Source: JBCCSZ01 sp039199225
GTDB taxonomy: Bacteria > Bacteroidota > Bacteroidia > Chitinophagales > Saprospiraceae
Direction of reading: 5' to 3'
Length of the DNA stretch: 22,334 bases
Assembly (NCBI GenBank): GCA_039199225.1
Contig: JBCCSZ010000105.1
Span: forward strand, 1 to 22,334
Shown here one piece after another: positions 15,725-22,334 of this stretch. The notes under the pieces were generated by a model. That model worked only from the letters and a program-made list of their open reading frames with translations, was not told the origin of the DNA and searched no databases. The stretch's first letter is position 1, and the number at the start of each line of letters is the position of its first letter. The translations under genes were made by a program, and so were the position numbers.

Positions 15725-17077
15725 ATGGCTTATCTTGGTTGCATGATTGAAGACTTCATAGCCTGGAACCAAAAAGAACTGGAAAGCAGCCGTACGCTGC
15801 TGGCCGTAAGTGGTGGAATGGATTCTGTTACAATGGCGCACTTGTTTGCTCAAAGCCCCTGGAAGTTTGCCATTGCACACTGCAATTTTCAACTCCGTGG
15901 ACAAGAATCGGAACAGGACGCCACCTTTGTCAAAGCATTGGCTGCCTCTTTGGGTGTTCCCTATTTCGAGCAGGTGTTCGATACACCCACCCTGGCCAAA
16001 TCCCGGAAGGAATCCATTCAGGTAGCGGCCCGCAATCTTCGGTACGAGTGGCTGGAAAGCATTCGTCAACAGGAAGCCTATCACTTCATCGCTACGGCAC
16101 ATCATCTCAACGATTCCATCGAGACACTTATTTTCAATTTTAGCAAAGGCTGTGGATTAAGGGGGCTGCATGGTATCCCCTATTTGAACGGGTTCATCCT
16201 TCGCCCACTTTTGTTTATGGGCCGGGAGCGACTGAGTTTTTACGCCCGACAAAAGAAGCTATCGTATCGGGAGGATGCCTCCAATGCCAGTGACAAATAC
16301 ACCCGGAATAAGATTCGCCATCACGTCGTCCCAATTTTACAAAGCATCAATCCAGCCTTGGAGGCTGCCGCCAAGGTGACTTTCCAGCGAATCAACGAAG
16401 CGGAGCTGTTGTATGAAGATGCGCTCGAGATGTGGCGCAAGAGGCTGTTAAAGGAAGAAAAAAAGACCATCCGGATCGATTGGTCGGCCTTGGTAAAACA
16501 CCCTTCCCGACAGACGCTACTCTACGAATTCATTTCTCCTTTTGGATTCAACAACAGCCAAATCGCTCAAATTTTACAGCACCAACCCGGAGACAGCGGC
16601 CCCATGTTTTCTACCCAAACCCATCGGCTACTGCTCAATCGTATAGAGCTGATCATCGTTCCACTAGCGCAAACGGAAACACTCCCCGACACCTATCAAA
16701 TCGAAGAGCACACGAGCCTCCTCAAACTAGCAGATGGCAGCCAATTGGCATTCCAATTGACAGAGCCTCCCATACAGTTTTCTAAAAACCCACACGAAAC
16801 TTGGTTGGATTACGACCAATTGCGTTTTCCTTTGCAACTGCGGCATTGGCGCCCCAAGGACATCTACAAACCATTGGGAATGAAGGGCAAACGCCAGAAA
16901 GTACAGGACTTGTTTATCAATGCAAAGTTGTCGCGGTTGGAAAAAGAAAGCGCCTGGCTACTAACCGATGCCGACGATCGGATTTGCTGGGTGGTCGCTT
17001 TGCGAACAGGGGAAGATTTTAAGGTAAGGCCACAAACCAAGAAGGTCTTACACATCAAATATCGGGCATCGACCTAG
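15725..17077 (+). CDS. tilS: tRNA(Ile)-lysidine synthase
   Basis: 450 aa. It attaches lysine to C34 of tRNA-Ile(CAU), changing decoding from AUG to AUA, and is essential in most bacteria. The PP-loop ATPase motif is SGGMDS at 29-34, with AHCNFQLRGQESEQD after it and TAHHLNDSIET at 124-134. RNKIRHHVVP at 194-203 is a family signature. The C-terminal TilS domain (about 370-440) contains LRHWRPKD, KPLGMKGKRQKVQD and FINAKLSR, which bind the acceptor end of the tRNA. The chosen start gives MAYLGC before MIEDFIAWNQ; Met7 at 15743 is an equal candidate. It converges on the cupin gene with 28 bp between the stops. Confidence 0.95.
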   Translation: MAYLGCMIEDFIAWNQKELESSRTLLAVSGGMDSVTMAHLFAQSPWKFAIAHCNFQLRGQESEQDATFVKALAASLGVPYFEQVFDTPTLAKSRKESIQVAARNLRYEWLESIRQQEAYHFIATAHHLNDSIETLIFNFSKGCGLRGLHGIPYLNGFILRPLLFMGRERLSFYARQKKLSYREDASNASDKYTRNKIRHHVVPILQSINPALEAAAKVTFQRINEAELLYEDALEMWRKRLLKEEKKTIRIDWSALVKHPSRQTLLYEFISPFGFNNSQIAQILQHQPGDSGPMFSTQTHRLLLNRIELIIVPLAQTETLPDTYQIEEHTSLLKLADGSQLAFQLTEPPIQFSKNPHETWLDYDQLRFPLQLRHWRPKDIYKPLGMKGKRQKVQDLFINAKLSRLEKESAWLLTDADDRICWVVALRTGEDFKVRPQTKKVLHIKYRAST

Positions 17078-17105
17078 TTGCCAGTAGCCGTTCATGCACA
17101 AGACA

Positions 17106-17891
17106 TCACTTTGGTATGACTTTCAATATTCGGAGCAGGTTTTGGCCTTTGCTTTCCCAACGCCCGGTGAATCCTTTTGGCAAGACAAAAAAATCACCAC
17201 TGTAAAACGTATTCGCCTCTCCGTTTTTCGCCCGTAAGGTCAAGCTTCCGTTCAGCACATGGATGAATACCTCCTTTTCACTGTTTAGAATCTCCCTTTT
17301 GTTTGACTTTTCCGACTCCGTTACGACGTCCAGCTCCACTCCTTCATAAAGTACATCTCTGTAAGTTGCCGTATCTATTGCGGTCAATCCGATCCCTGAC
17401 ATCAATGCCCGATCGAGTACAAAGGGCATTTTCGCCTCAGAAATCATCGTGCTGTTGGCTCGACGGTTTGAAATAACTGACAATTCCAAATGGTAGGTAT
17501 TCCCTCCGTTATTGGTCCAATTACCGGAAAAACCTTTCGGTACGAAAAGATAGTCTCCTGCATAAAAAGACAAAGCGTCTCCTTCTTGGGGGACAATTTC
17601 GGCCTTTCCGTTGAGGTAATAGACGAATTCGTCAATGGGAAAATTCTTAATTTCATTGAGGGCCGTTTCACTCGATAGAATGAAGACACTCAACTCGCTC
17701 CCCTTGTAAATTCTCTTTTGAAAATAAGCCCTCTCCGGATGGTTCTCAAGCTTTAAGCGAGGAATGTCCAGGCCCGAGAGAAGGCTTTGTGCTATTCTAA
17801 AGGCTTCAACCGGTCCATCGCTTGCAGGCACTTGGGCCGCTACACCGCAGGAGAGGCTTGCCAGAAAAGACAGCAATAGAAATTTCTTCAT
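17106..17891 (-). CDS. exported protein with two cupin domains
   Basis: 261 aa. MKKFLLLSFLASLSCGVAAQ is a signal peptide. Two cupin copies follow: the first (about 70-150) has DEFVYYLNGKAEIV and AGDYLFVPKGFSGNW, the second (about 190-258) has KEVFIHVLNGSLTL and SGDFFVLPKGFTGRW. The GDxxxxPKGFxGxW core is of the EutQ/DUF861 (cupin_3) type. Few metal-binding His residues are seen at the expected places, so catalysis is uncertain; binding of a small ligand is an alternative. It starts 7 bp after the stop of the TPR/PD40/SPOR gene, so the two are probably co-transcribed. Substrate unknown. Confidence 0.8.
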   Translation of the reverse strand: MKKFLLLSFLASLSCGVAAQVPASDGPVEAFRIAQSLLSGLDIPRLKLENHPERAYFQKRIYKGSELSVFILSSETALNEIKNFPIDEFVYYLNGKAEIVPQEGDALSFYAGDYLFVPKGFSGNWTNNGGNTYHLELSVISNRRANSTMISEAKMPFVLDRALMSGIGLTAIDTATYRDVLYEGVELDVVTESEKSNKREILNSEKEVFIHVLNGSLTLRAKNGEANTFYSGDFFVLPKGFTGRWESKGQNLLRILKVIPK

Positions 17892-17898
17892 AGCGTGT

Positions 17899-20391
17899 TT
17901 ACATATTCACCTTCACCAATCGGCCATTGTCATCGATGACCACATAGGCACCGTTGAACCCAGAGTTGAGGGCCTTTTGGCGCGCGCTGATGGCTTCCTT
18001 GAGGTCGGCAAAGCCAGAGAGCAGCATGATGGTAAATTCACCTGATTTCTGACGCTCGACCGTTCCGATGGAGGCCAATTCGCCTGCTTTGAAGTATTGC
18101 GGATTTTTATAGGCAGCCAATCTGACTTTGTATTTACTGACCACCTTGGGTTTTTCCTTTACCACCGGCTTTGTTTCAGCCGTCTTACTGATTTCAGTTT
18201 CCACATCGTCCGGTGAATAGTAAAACTCTACGTCCACCATATCCTCCAGACGTTCCTCCACAACAAAGGCGCTTTTGTACCCTTGTGTTCTGATTTTTTG
18301 ACGGGCCTCGTTGGCTTCAGATTTGGTGGGAAAAATCCCTAAGCGCACCTTCTTGTATCCCTTCTCCGGTCGGCTGTAGATGTTGCCGTAGGTAGCCAGC
18401 GATTTGAATTTTGACGGAATAACCTCCCGGTCGCCATAGACTGCCGCCACCTGTACCGCATACCCTTTGACCAAGTCCTCTGGGATGGGCGAAGAGGCGT
18501 CCTCAATACGGGTCTCGTTCGTTTCGTCAGAACCACTACCAGGCTGCGTTTTTGGCTGATCATTGGCAGGCTTTGTCGGCTTGTCGTTGGCAACCGTACC
18601 AATCTGGGTGCCAGACGGACGGAAGGCCAAAGTACCGAGGACACCTTTGTCCTTACCATCTCCCACAGACAATCGATTGTGGGTATCCATGTAGCCGGCC
18701 TTACTGAAGCGAATCAGGTATTCATTGCCTGGCTGCAGCGCCAGCGAGTAAGTACCATTTTTATCCGTACGGGTCTGAATTTGCATGCCATTCGACTGGT
18801 TGGTTGCCACAATCAGGACATCCTCCACAGCCGCATTGTCGACGGGATTGTAAACCCGACCCAGGTATTTATCTATTTCCTTGGCCAGCAAAACTTCGTA
18901 GCGGAACTTTTTGCGCTTGCTGTCCGAGCGAATTTGCAACGCATAACTATCGTAACCCTTTTTGCTGACAAGCACATTGCAATTCATCCCCGGCAACGCC
19001 TGAAAAACGTATTTTCCATCCGAGCCAGTTTGCCGGATTGGTTCGCCACAAGCCGAAAAGTCGACCGTCGCTCCCGCTAGGGGTTGTTTTCCAGCAGCCT
19101 CTACCACGACAATCTCAACCTCATCAATCAACTTGGACACTTGGTAAATATCCTCTTTCCCCTTTCCGCCCGTACGATTGGAAGTAAAGTAGCCGATGCC
19201 ACTGACGTTGTCGAATACAAAGCCGTAATCATCCTGAGGAGAATTGACGGCATTACCAAGATGGTATATTTTTTCCCACTTCTCCCCTTCTTTCTCTGCT
19301 CTGTAGATATCGAGCCCTCCAAGCCCTTGGTGCCAATCAGAGGAAAAATACAGCACAGAGCCGTCGAAAAATGGAGCCAATTCATTGCCCGGAGAGTTGA
19401 CAATCGGACCTAGGTTGGAAGGAGTCGACCAAGAATCGCCGACCTTGTAGGTCACATAAATATCGTATCCGCCGTAGCCGTCCGGTCGGTTGGATGCAAA
19501 ATACATCAAAGAACCATCGGGTGCCAAGGAAGGATAGCCCGAGGAGTAACCACTGCCGTTGTAAGGAAAGGCCACAGACTCCGACCAATCGCCATTGGAA
19601 GTCACATCGGCAAAATAAATGCTCATCTCCATTCCGCTGGAGGGAATTTGACGAGTTCCTTCTACGAAATTATTTTTGGTGTAAGCCACCGTCTTTCGAT
19701 CCGAAGTGTAAGAAAGCGGCCCTTCGTTGTAGTTGTTTGAAAGGTCGGGATGCAAAAAGCGAGGCATCTGCAAAAAGCCTTTATCATCTCTTCCAGTAAT
19801 AAAAAGCTGGTTCATGGCACTACCAGACCAATCGTCGCTTTTCTTATCGATTTTGCGATCGCCAACGTCCCGGCGGGTCGAAGCATAAATTACTTTGGTA
19901 CCGAACAGGGCCGGACCGTAGTCGGAGGAAGGCGAGTTTACATATTCATTTTTCACCCGATACAAAGGGCTGATGCCTCTCATGGAAATGGCAAAGTCAC
20001 AATTTTCGGCAAAGTGGTTACCAAAAATCGGCTGGCCTTCCCCGTAGATGAGAAACCATTTCTTGGCATCCTCATATTGGCCCTTGCTCTGCAGAACTTT
20101 CGCATAGTTAAAAATGTGGATGGGGTCCAGTCCGTTGAGCTTCACTGCCTTTTCATACCAAAAGAGCGCATCGTCCATTTGATTGAGGTGGCGATAGCTA
20201 TCTGCTAAGCGAGCCATCGCTACGACATTCTTGGGTTGTTTTTCGAGTACTTTTCGGTAGGACTTGATGGCCAGATTAAAAGCGTTGAGTTCGAATTCTT
20301 TATTGGCCTTTTTAAGCGTAGATTGGGCAAAAGTGGAGGTGCCACTTAGTAGGATCAGCAATGCAAAGAATGCGTTGATCGTGTGTTTCAT
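17899..20391 (-). CDS. PorE-like envelope protein: TPR, PD40 propeller, two CRD repeats, two SPOR domains
   Basis: 830 aa from the chosen ATG, which begins the signal MKHTINAFFALLILLSGTSTFAQ; in-frame ATGs at 20397 and 20427 only add a charged leader. Order: TPR helices (about 25-125, YRKVLEKQPKNVVAMARLADSY), a propeller of PD40 blades (about 150-420, with SLAPDGSLMYFASNRPDGYGGYDIY as the clearest blade), two carboxypeptidase-regulatory-like domains (about 425-500 and 505-575), a Pro/Asn/Thr linker, then two SPOR domains (about 642-712, GYAVQVAAV to GYKSAFVV, and 752-820, YKVRLAAY to GFNGAYVV). SPOR domains bind peptidoglycan strands lacking stem peptides. The first three parts match PorE of the type IX secretion apparatus, but the OmpA-like anchor is absent. 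Periplasmic envelope role inferred; T9SS membership not shown. Confidence 0.85.
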   Translation of the reverse strand: MKHTINAFFALLILLSGTSTFAQSTLKKANKEFELNAFNLAIKSYRKVLEKQPKNVVAMARLADSYRHLNQMDDALFWYEKAVKLNGLDPIHIFNYAKVLQSKGQYEDAKKWFLIYGEGQPIFGNHFAENCDFAISMRGISPLYRVKNEYVNSPSSDYGPALFGTKVIYASTRRDVGDRKIDKKSDDWSGSAMNQLFITGRDDKGFLQMPRFLHPDLSNNYNEGPLSYTSDRKTVAYTKNNFVEGTRQIPSSGMEMSIYFADVTSNGDWSESVAFPYNGSGYSSGYPSLAPDGSLMYFASNRPDGYGGYDIYVTYKVGDSWSTPSNLGPIVNSPGNELAPFFDGSVLYFSSDWHQGLGGLDIYRAEKEGEKWEKIYHLGNAVNSPQDDYGFVFDNVSGIGYFTSNRTGGKGKEDIYQVSKLIDEVEIVVVEAAGKQPLAGATVDFSACGEPIRQTGSDGKYVFQALPGMNCNVLVSKKGYDSYALQIRSDSKRKKFRYEVLLAKEIDKYLGRVYNPVDNAAVEDVLIVATNQSNGMQIQTRTDKNGTYSLALQPGNEYLIRFSKAGYMDTHNRLSVGDGKDKGVLGTLAFRPSGTQIGTVANDKPTKPANDQPKTQPGSGSDETNETRIEDASSPIPEDLVKGYAVQVAAVYGDREVIPSKFKSLATYGNIYSRPEKGYKKVRLGIFPTKSEANEARQKIRTQGYKSAFVVEERLEDMVDVEFYYSPDDVETEISKTAETKPVVKEKPKVVSKYKVRLAAYKNPQYFKAGELASIGTVERQKSGEFTIMLLSGFADLKEAISARQKALNSGFNGAYVVIDDNGRLVKVNM

Positions 20392-20471
20392 ATACATCGT
20401 TTTTCGAATCTTTTGGAAGCCGTACAAAATCCCTTCTAGACTTCCTTGTATATCTTTACTCAGGATATTGA

Positions 20472-20479
20472 CAAATTTA
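20472..20479 (-). promoter_or_regulatory. candidate -7 box for the SPOR-protein / cupin unit
   Basis: The minus strand reads TAAATTTG, a full TAnnTTTG match, 80 nt before the chosen ATG at 20391. A weak CCTG is found about 20 nt further upstream in place of TTTG. The 5' untranslated region would be about 75 nt. Confidence 0.45.
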
Positions 20480-20527
20480 CACCAAATGCGTGAAAAAATC
20501 AGGCCATAGGTCTAATTCGCCCTGTTG

Positions 20528-20545
20528 TACGATCTTAAGACCGTA
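20528..20545. promoter_or_regulatory. 18-bp near-perfect palindrome, candidate operator
   Basis: TACGATCTTAAGACCGTA is self-complementary at 8 of 9 base pairs. It lies between the two outward-facing -7 boxes, roughly 50-60 bp from each. This is the size and position expected of a dimeric regulator site controlling one or both genes. No regulator gene is in the window. Confidence 0.35.
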
Positions 20546-20581
20546 AATATTACCGACGAAGATACTTTTTCCATCGTATTT

Positions 20582-20606
20582 AAAGTAAATTTAACGTTTA
20601 CTTTTG
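20582..20606 (+). promoter_or_regulatory. candidate promoter overlapped by an inverted repeat
   Basis: TACTTTTG (20599-20606) is a full -7 match on the plus strand, about 98 nt before the ATG of the 141-aa gene. An 8-bp perfect inverted repeat, AAAGTAAA (20582-20589) and TTTACTTT (20597-20604), with a 7-base centre overlaps it, as a repressor site would. No clear -33 element. Confidence 0.35.
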
Positions 20607-20703
20607 GACTTCAGTAGCTGAGCAAGACGGCGATTCTGCCATAAAGCTGTGAGGAGTCAAAGGGTTTAACGACAGCTACTCAAAACCGCCAAATCTTTAT
20701 CCG

Positions 20704-21129
20704 ATGATCGAAAAAGTCAAAAAAACTTTGCAACAAGCATCCGAAGCCATAAAAGAACAAGCCAGCTCCATCGGCGATTCCGCAATGGAACGCACCTACA
20801 AATTGTTTGAAGCTTGGACAGCGATTCTGCCCGTCTTGCAAGATTGTGGTTTGGAGATGCAAAGCTTTGGAATTAGCCTAACGCTGAGCCCTTCGATGGA
20901 GGTAGTTTTGGTGGGAAAAACAGCCGATTTTTCGCAAGAGCGATTGGACAAGCTCAAGGAGGAACACCGCAACAGTACCATCCTGGTTTCCATATTCCGG
21001 ACGATGAAGACTACCTATGAAATTCACGCCAAGTCTGGTGGCAAAACCTTGGAGGAGTTGCACCTCAAGCTACTGGTCAAAATTCCACCAGAGATCAAAG
21101 TTGTTTTTGGGGAGCCTACCCTGCTCTGA
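20704..21129 (+). CDS. hypothetical cytoplasmic protein
   Basis: 141 aa, not recognised. There is no signal peptide or membrane segment. Residues 1-50 look helical and amphipathic (MIEKVKKTLQQASEAIKEQA, then MERTYKLFEAWTAILPVL); the rest alternates strands and helices, with SLTLSPSMEVVLVGKTADFS, STILVSIFRTMKTTYEI and LHLKLLVKIPPEIKVVFG. The strand pattern suggests a small alpha/beta fold. It has its own candidate promoter and ends only 2 bp before the stop of the converging SpoU methyltransferase gene. The balanced composition and codon use similar to neighbours support a real gene. Confidence 0.7.
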   Translation: MIEKVKKTLQQASEAIKEQASSIGDSAMERTYKLFEAWTAILPVLQDCGLEMQSFGISLTLSPSMEVVLVGKTADFSQERLDKLKEEHRNSTILVSIFRTMKTTYEIHAKSGGKTLEELHLKLLVKIPPEIKVVFGEPTLL

Positions 21130-21131
21130 GG

Positions 21132-21668
21132 CTATTCTGTATAGCGCATCTGCCGAAAAAACGACCAACACAGGATGCCAAGGCAAACCGAGATATTCAG
21201 CGAGTGCTTGGTTCCAAACTGAGGAATTTCCACCGCCCCGTTCACCAAAGGTAAAACGGCATCGCTGACCCCCTTGACTTCATTGCCAAAGACCAAGGCA
21301 TAGGAGGCATTCGGCTTCACAGGATATGCCTGAAGTTCGACACTTTCGTCTGTTTGCTCGATGGCCAATACCTGGTAGCCCTCCGTTTTTAATTCCTGGA
21401 TGGCTGTAACCACATCCTCGATATAAACCCAATCGACAGATTCCGTAGCCCCAATGGCCGTCTTCAAAATTTCGCGATGGGGCGGCTTGGCACTGATTCC
21501 GCAGAGATAAATCTTTTGGATGGCAAAGGCATCGGCCGTCCGAAAAGCAGAGCCAACATTGAGCGCCGATCGAATGTTGTCCAAAACAATTACCACGGGT
21601 GTTTTCTCTGATGCCTTAAAGGCTTCCACACTGAGTCTGTTCAACTCCTTAAGACTGCGTTTTTTCAT
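21132..21668 (-). CDS. TrmH/SpoU family RNA 2'-O-methyltransferase
   Basis: 178 aa. A SPOUT-class (trefoil knot) methyltransferase that uses S-adenosylmethionine to methylate a ribose 2'-OH in tRNA or rRNA. The three family motifs are present: motif 1 NIRSALNVGSAFRTADA (with the conserved Asn and Arg), motif 2 LVFGNEVKGVS, and motif 3 IPQFGTKHSLNISVCLGI. It is short and lacks the N-terminal RNA-binding domain of RlmB-type members, so it is closer to TrmL/TrmH-like single-domain proteins. The target base cannot be told from the sequence. It starts 5 bp after the stop of the upstream membrane-protein gene, so co-transcription is likely. Confidence 0.9.
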   Translation of the reverse strand: MKKRSLKELNRLSVEAFKASEKTPVVIVLDNIRSALNVGSAFRTADAFAIQKIYLCGISAKPPHREILKTAIGATESVDWVYIEDVVTAIQELKTEGYQVLAIEQTDESVELQAYPVKPNASYALVFGNEVKGVSDAVLPLVNGAVEIPQFGTKHSLNISVCLGILCWSFFRQMRYTE

Positions 21669-21673
21669 TGTAC

Positions 21674-22334
21674 TTACTCTTTTTTCTCATAAAGCTCAAC
21701 CGATACACCACGCTTTGAAAAAGCCTGAATCAACCGCCATTTTTCGACCAACTCGACCAACTCCTCATCACTGAAGTCGTTGAAAACGTTGGAGTAAAAA
21801 ATATATCGCTGCGTGCTCAGGTCCTTTGCTGCAAATTGCTGGTTTCCTCCATCCAGCTCAATCCATTCCAAAGGTCCCTTATTTGGGAATTCCGTCCCTA
21901 TTTCCTCCAAGGGAATGTCTTGCTGCTCAATAAAATCAATCATCCGCCGCCGCTGCTCAAAGTAAGGCAGATAGGCCAGCGAAGCGTCCCAGCCTTGCGA
22001 AATATGCCGTGGGTATATCCAAAAATTACCACTAAACAAAAACAGCAGCAAACCCACACAAATGACTTTGGGCCAGGGCTTTTGCCAGTTTTCCATAAAT
22101 AACAAATGCACACACATCAGGCTGGCCATCAAAAATAGAGGAAGGAGGTATCGATGCCCAATCGGATTGTTGAGCAACAGAAAAACAGGCAAAAAAACCA
22201 CCAATAAGCAAATAATCATTGCCAAAAAGCCTTGCGTACTCCCGTCGACTTTCCGGCCGCGGCGCCACAACCGAAACGACAAAACAGACAATAAAGCCCA
22301 CCAGAAAAACCGACCAAAATCCAACAGTCGCCAG
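21674..22334 (-). CDS. multi-pass membrane protein, C-terminal part (runs off window)
   Basis: Partial: the frame is open to the window edge and its start lies outside. About 220 residues are visible. There are four hydrophobic segments (RFFWWALLSVLSF, GFLAMIICLLVVFLPVFLLL, YLLPLFLMASLMCVHLLFM and VICVGLLLFLFSGNFWIYP), then a soluble tail of about 115 residues (GWDASLAYLPYFEQRRRMIDFIEQ to VELYEKKE). A block of membrane helices with HRYLLPLFL followed by a soluble C-terminus is seen in GT39/PMT-like and other polyprenyl-dependent glycosyltransferases, but the catalytic N-terminal part is not in the window, so this is only a suggestion. It sits directly upstream of the SpoU gene. Confidence 0.7.
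   Translation of the reverse strand, partial: WRLLDFGRFFWWALLSVLSFRLWRRGRKVDGSTQGFLAMIICLLVVFLPVFLLLNNPIGHRYLLPLFLMASLMCVHLLFMENWQKPWPKVICVGLLLFLFSGNFWIYPRHISQGWDASLAYLPYFEQRRRMIDFIEQQDIPLEEIGTEFPNKGPLEWIELDGGNQQFAAKDLSTQRYIFYSNVFNDFSDEELVELVEKWRLIQAFSKRGVSVELYEKKE

Larger units (their letters stand above)
20392..20703. other. divergent intergenic control region
   Basis: These 312 bp lie between the divergent SPOR-protein and 141-aa genes. They hold a minus-strand -7 box, a near-perfect 18-bp palindrome, an 8-bp inverted repeat and a plus-strand -7 box, each listed separately. I see no RNA gene and no convincing short coding frame. Confidence 0.6.

Overview
The window looks like chromosomal DNA of a free-living Bacteroidota species, probably from the Saprospiria/Lewinella side of the phylum. 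This is an inference from three things. Promoter candidates match the phylum's TAnnTTTG -7 box rather than TATAAT. Protein architectures are typical of the phylum: a PorE-like TPR/propeller/CRD protein, an Rpn-type PD-(D/E)XK protein with GRIEG repeats, and a lipoprotein GH13 amylase. Start sites mostly lack clear Shine-Dalgarno sequences. No rRNA, tRNA, IS element or CRISPR array was seen.

Layout. 1-3.5 kb: a lipoprotein gamma-glutamyltransferase (+), an Rpn-family nuclease/transposase-like gene (-) with an in-frame 12-bp tandem repeat, and a small four-helix membrane protein (+). 3.5-11.5 kb: a complete tryptophan operon on the minus strand in the order trpE-trpG-trpD-trpC-trpF-trpB-trpA, followed by a Thermotoga-type DAHP synthase (aroF). 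11.5-15.7 kb (-): a small secreted protein, DNA polymerase III delta (holA), a cyclomaltodextrinase/neopullulanase-like GH13 lipoprotein and a small lipoprotein. 15.7-17.1 kb: tilS (+). 17.1-20.4 kb (-): a two-cupin exported protein and a large TPR/PD40/CRD/SPOR envelope protein, probably one transcription unit. 20.4-20.7 kb: a divergent promoter region with a near-perfect palindrome. 20.7-22.3 kb: a small unknown gene (+), a TrmH/SpoU rRNA/tRNA methyltransferase (-) and the C-terminal part of a multi-pass membrane protein (-) cut by the window edge.

The most striking element lies in the 299 bp between trpE and the next gene, not in a long ORF. Here a Bacteroidota-type promoter (TTG-N21-TATATTTG) is followed by a 20-codon open frame containing three consecutive Trp codons. 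Then come two mutually exclusive RNA helices and a 16-bp perfect hairpin 64 nt before trpE. This is the full architecture of a ribosome-mediated trp attenuator. All eight downstream genes, including the DAHP synthase that feeds the whole shikimate pathway, would be under its control.

Secondary points of interest are a shared CTAG that serves as the stop codon of two convergent genes; a perfect -7 motif inside the loop and arm of a strong terminator upstream of the GH13 gene; a PorE-like protein whose usual OmpA-type peptidoglycan anchor is replaced by two SPOR domains; and a repeat-containing Rpn C-terminus with a possible internal start.
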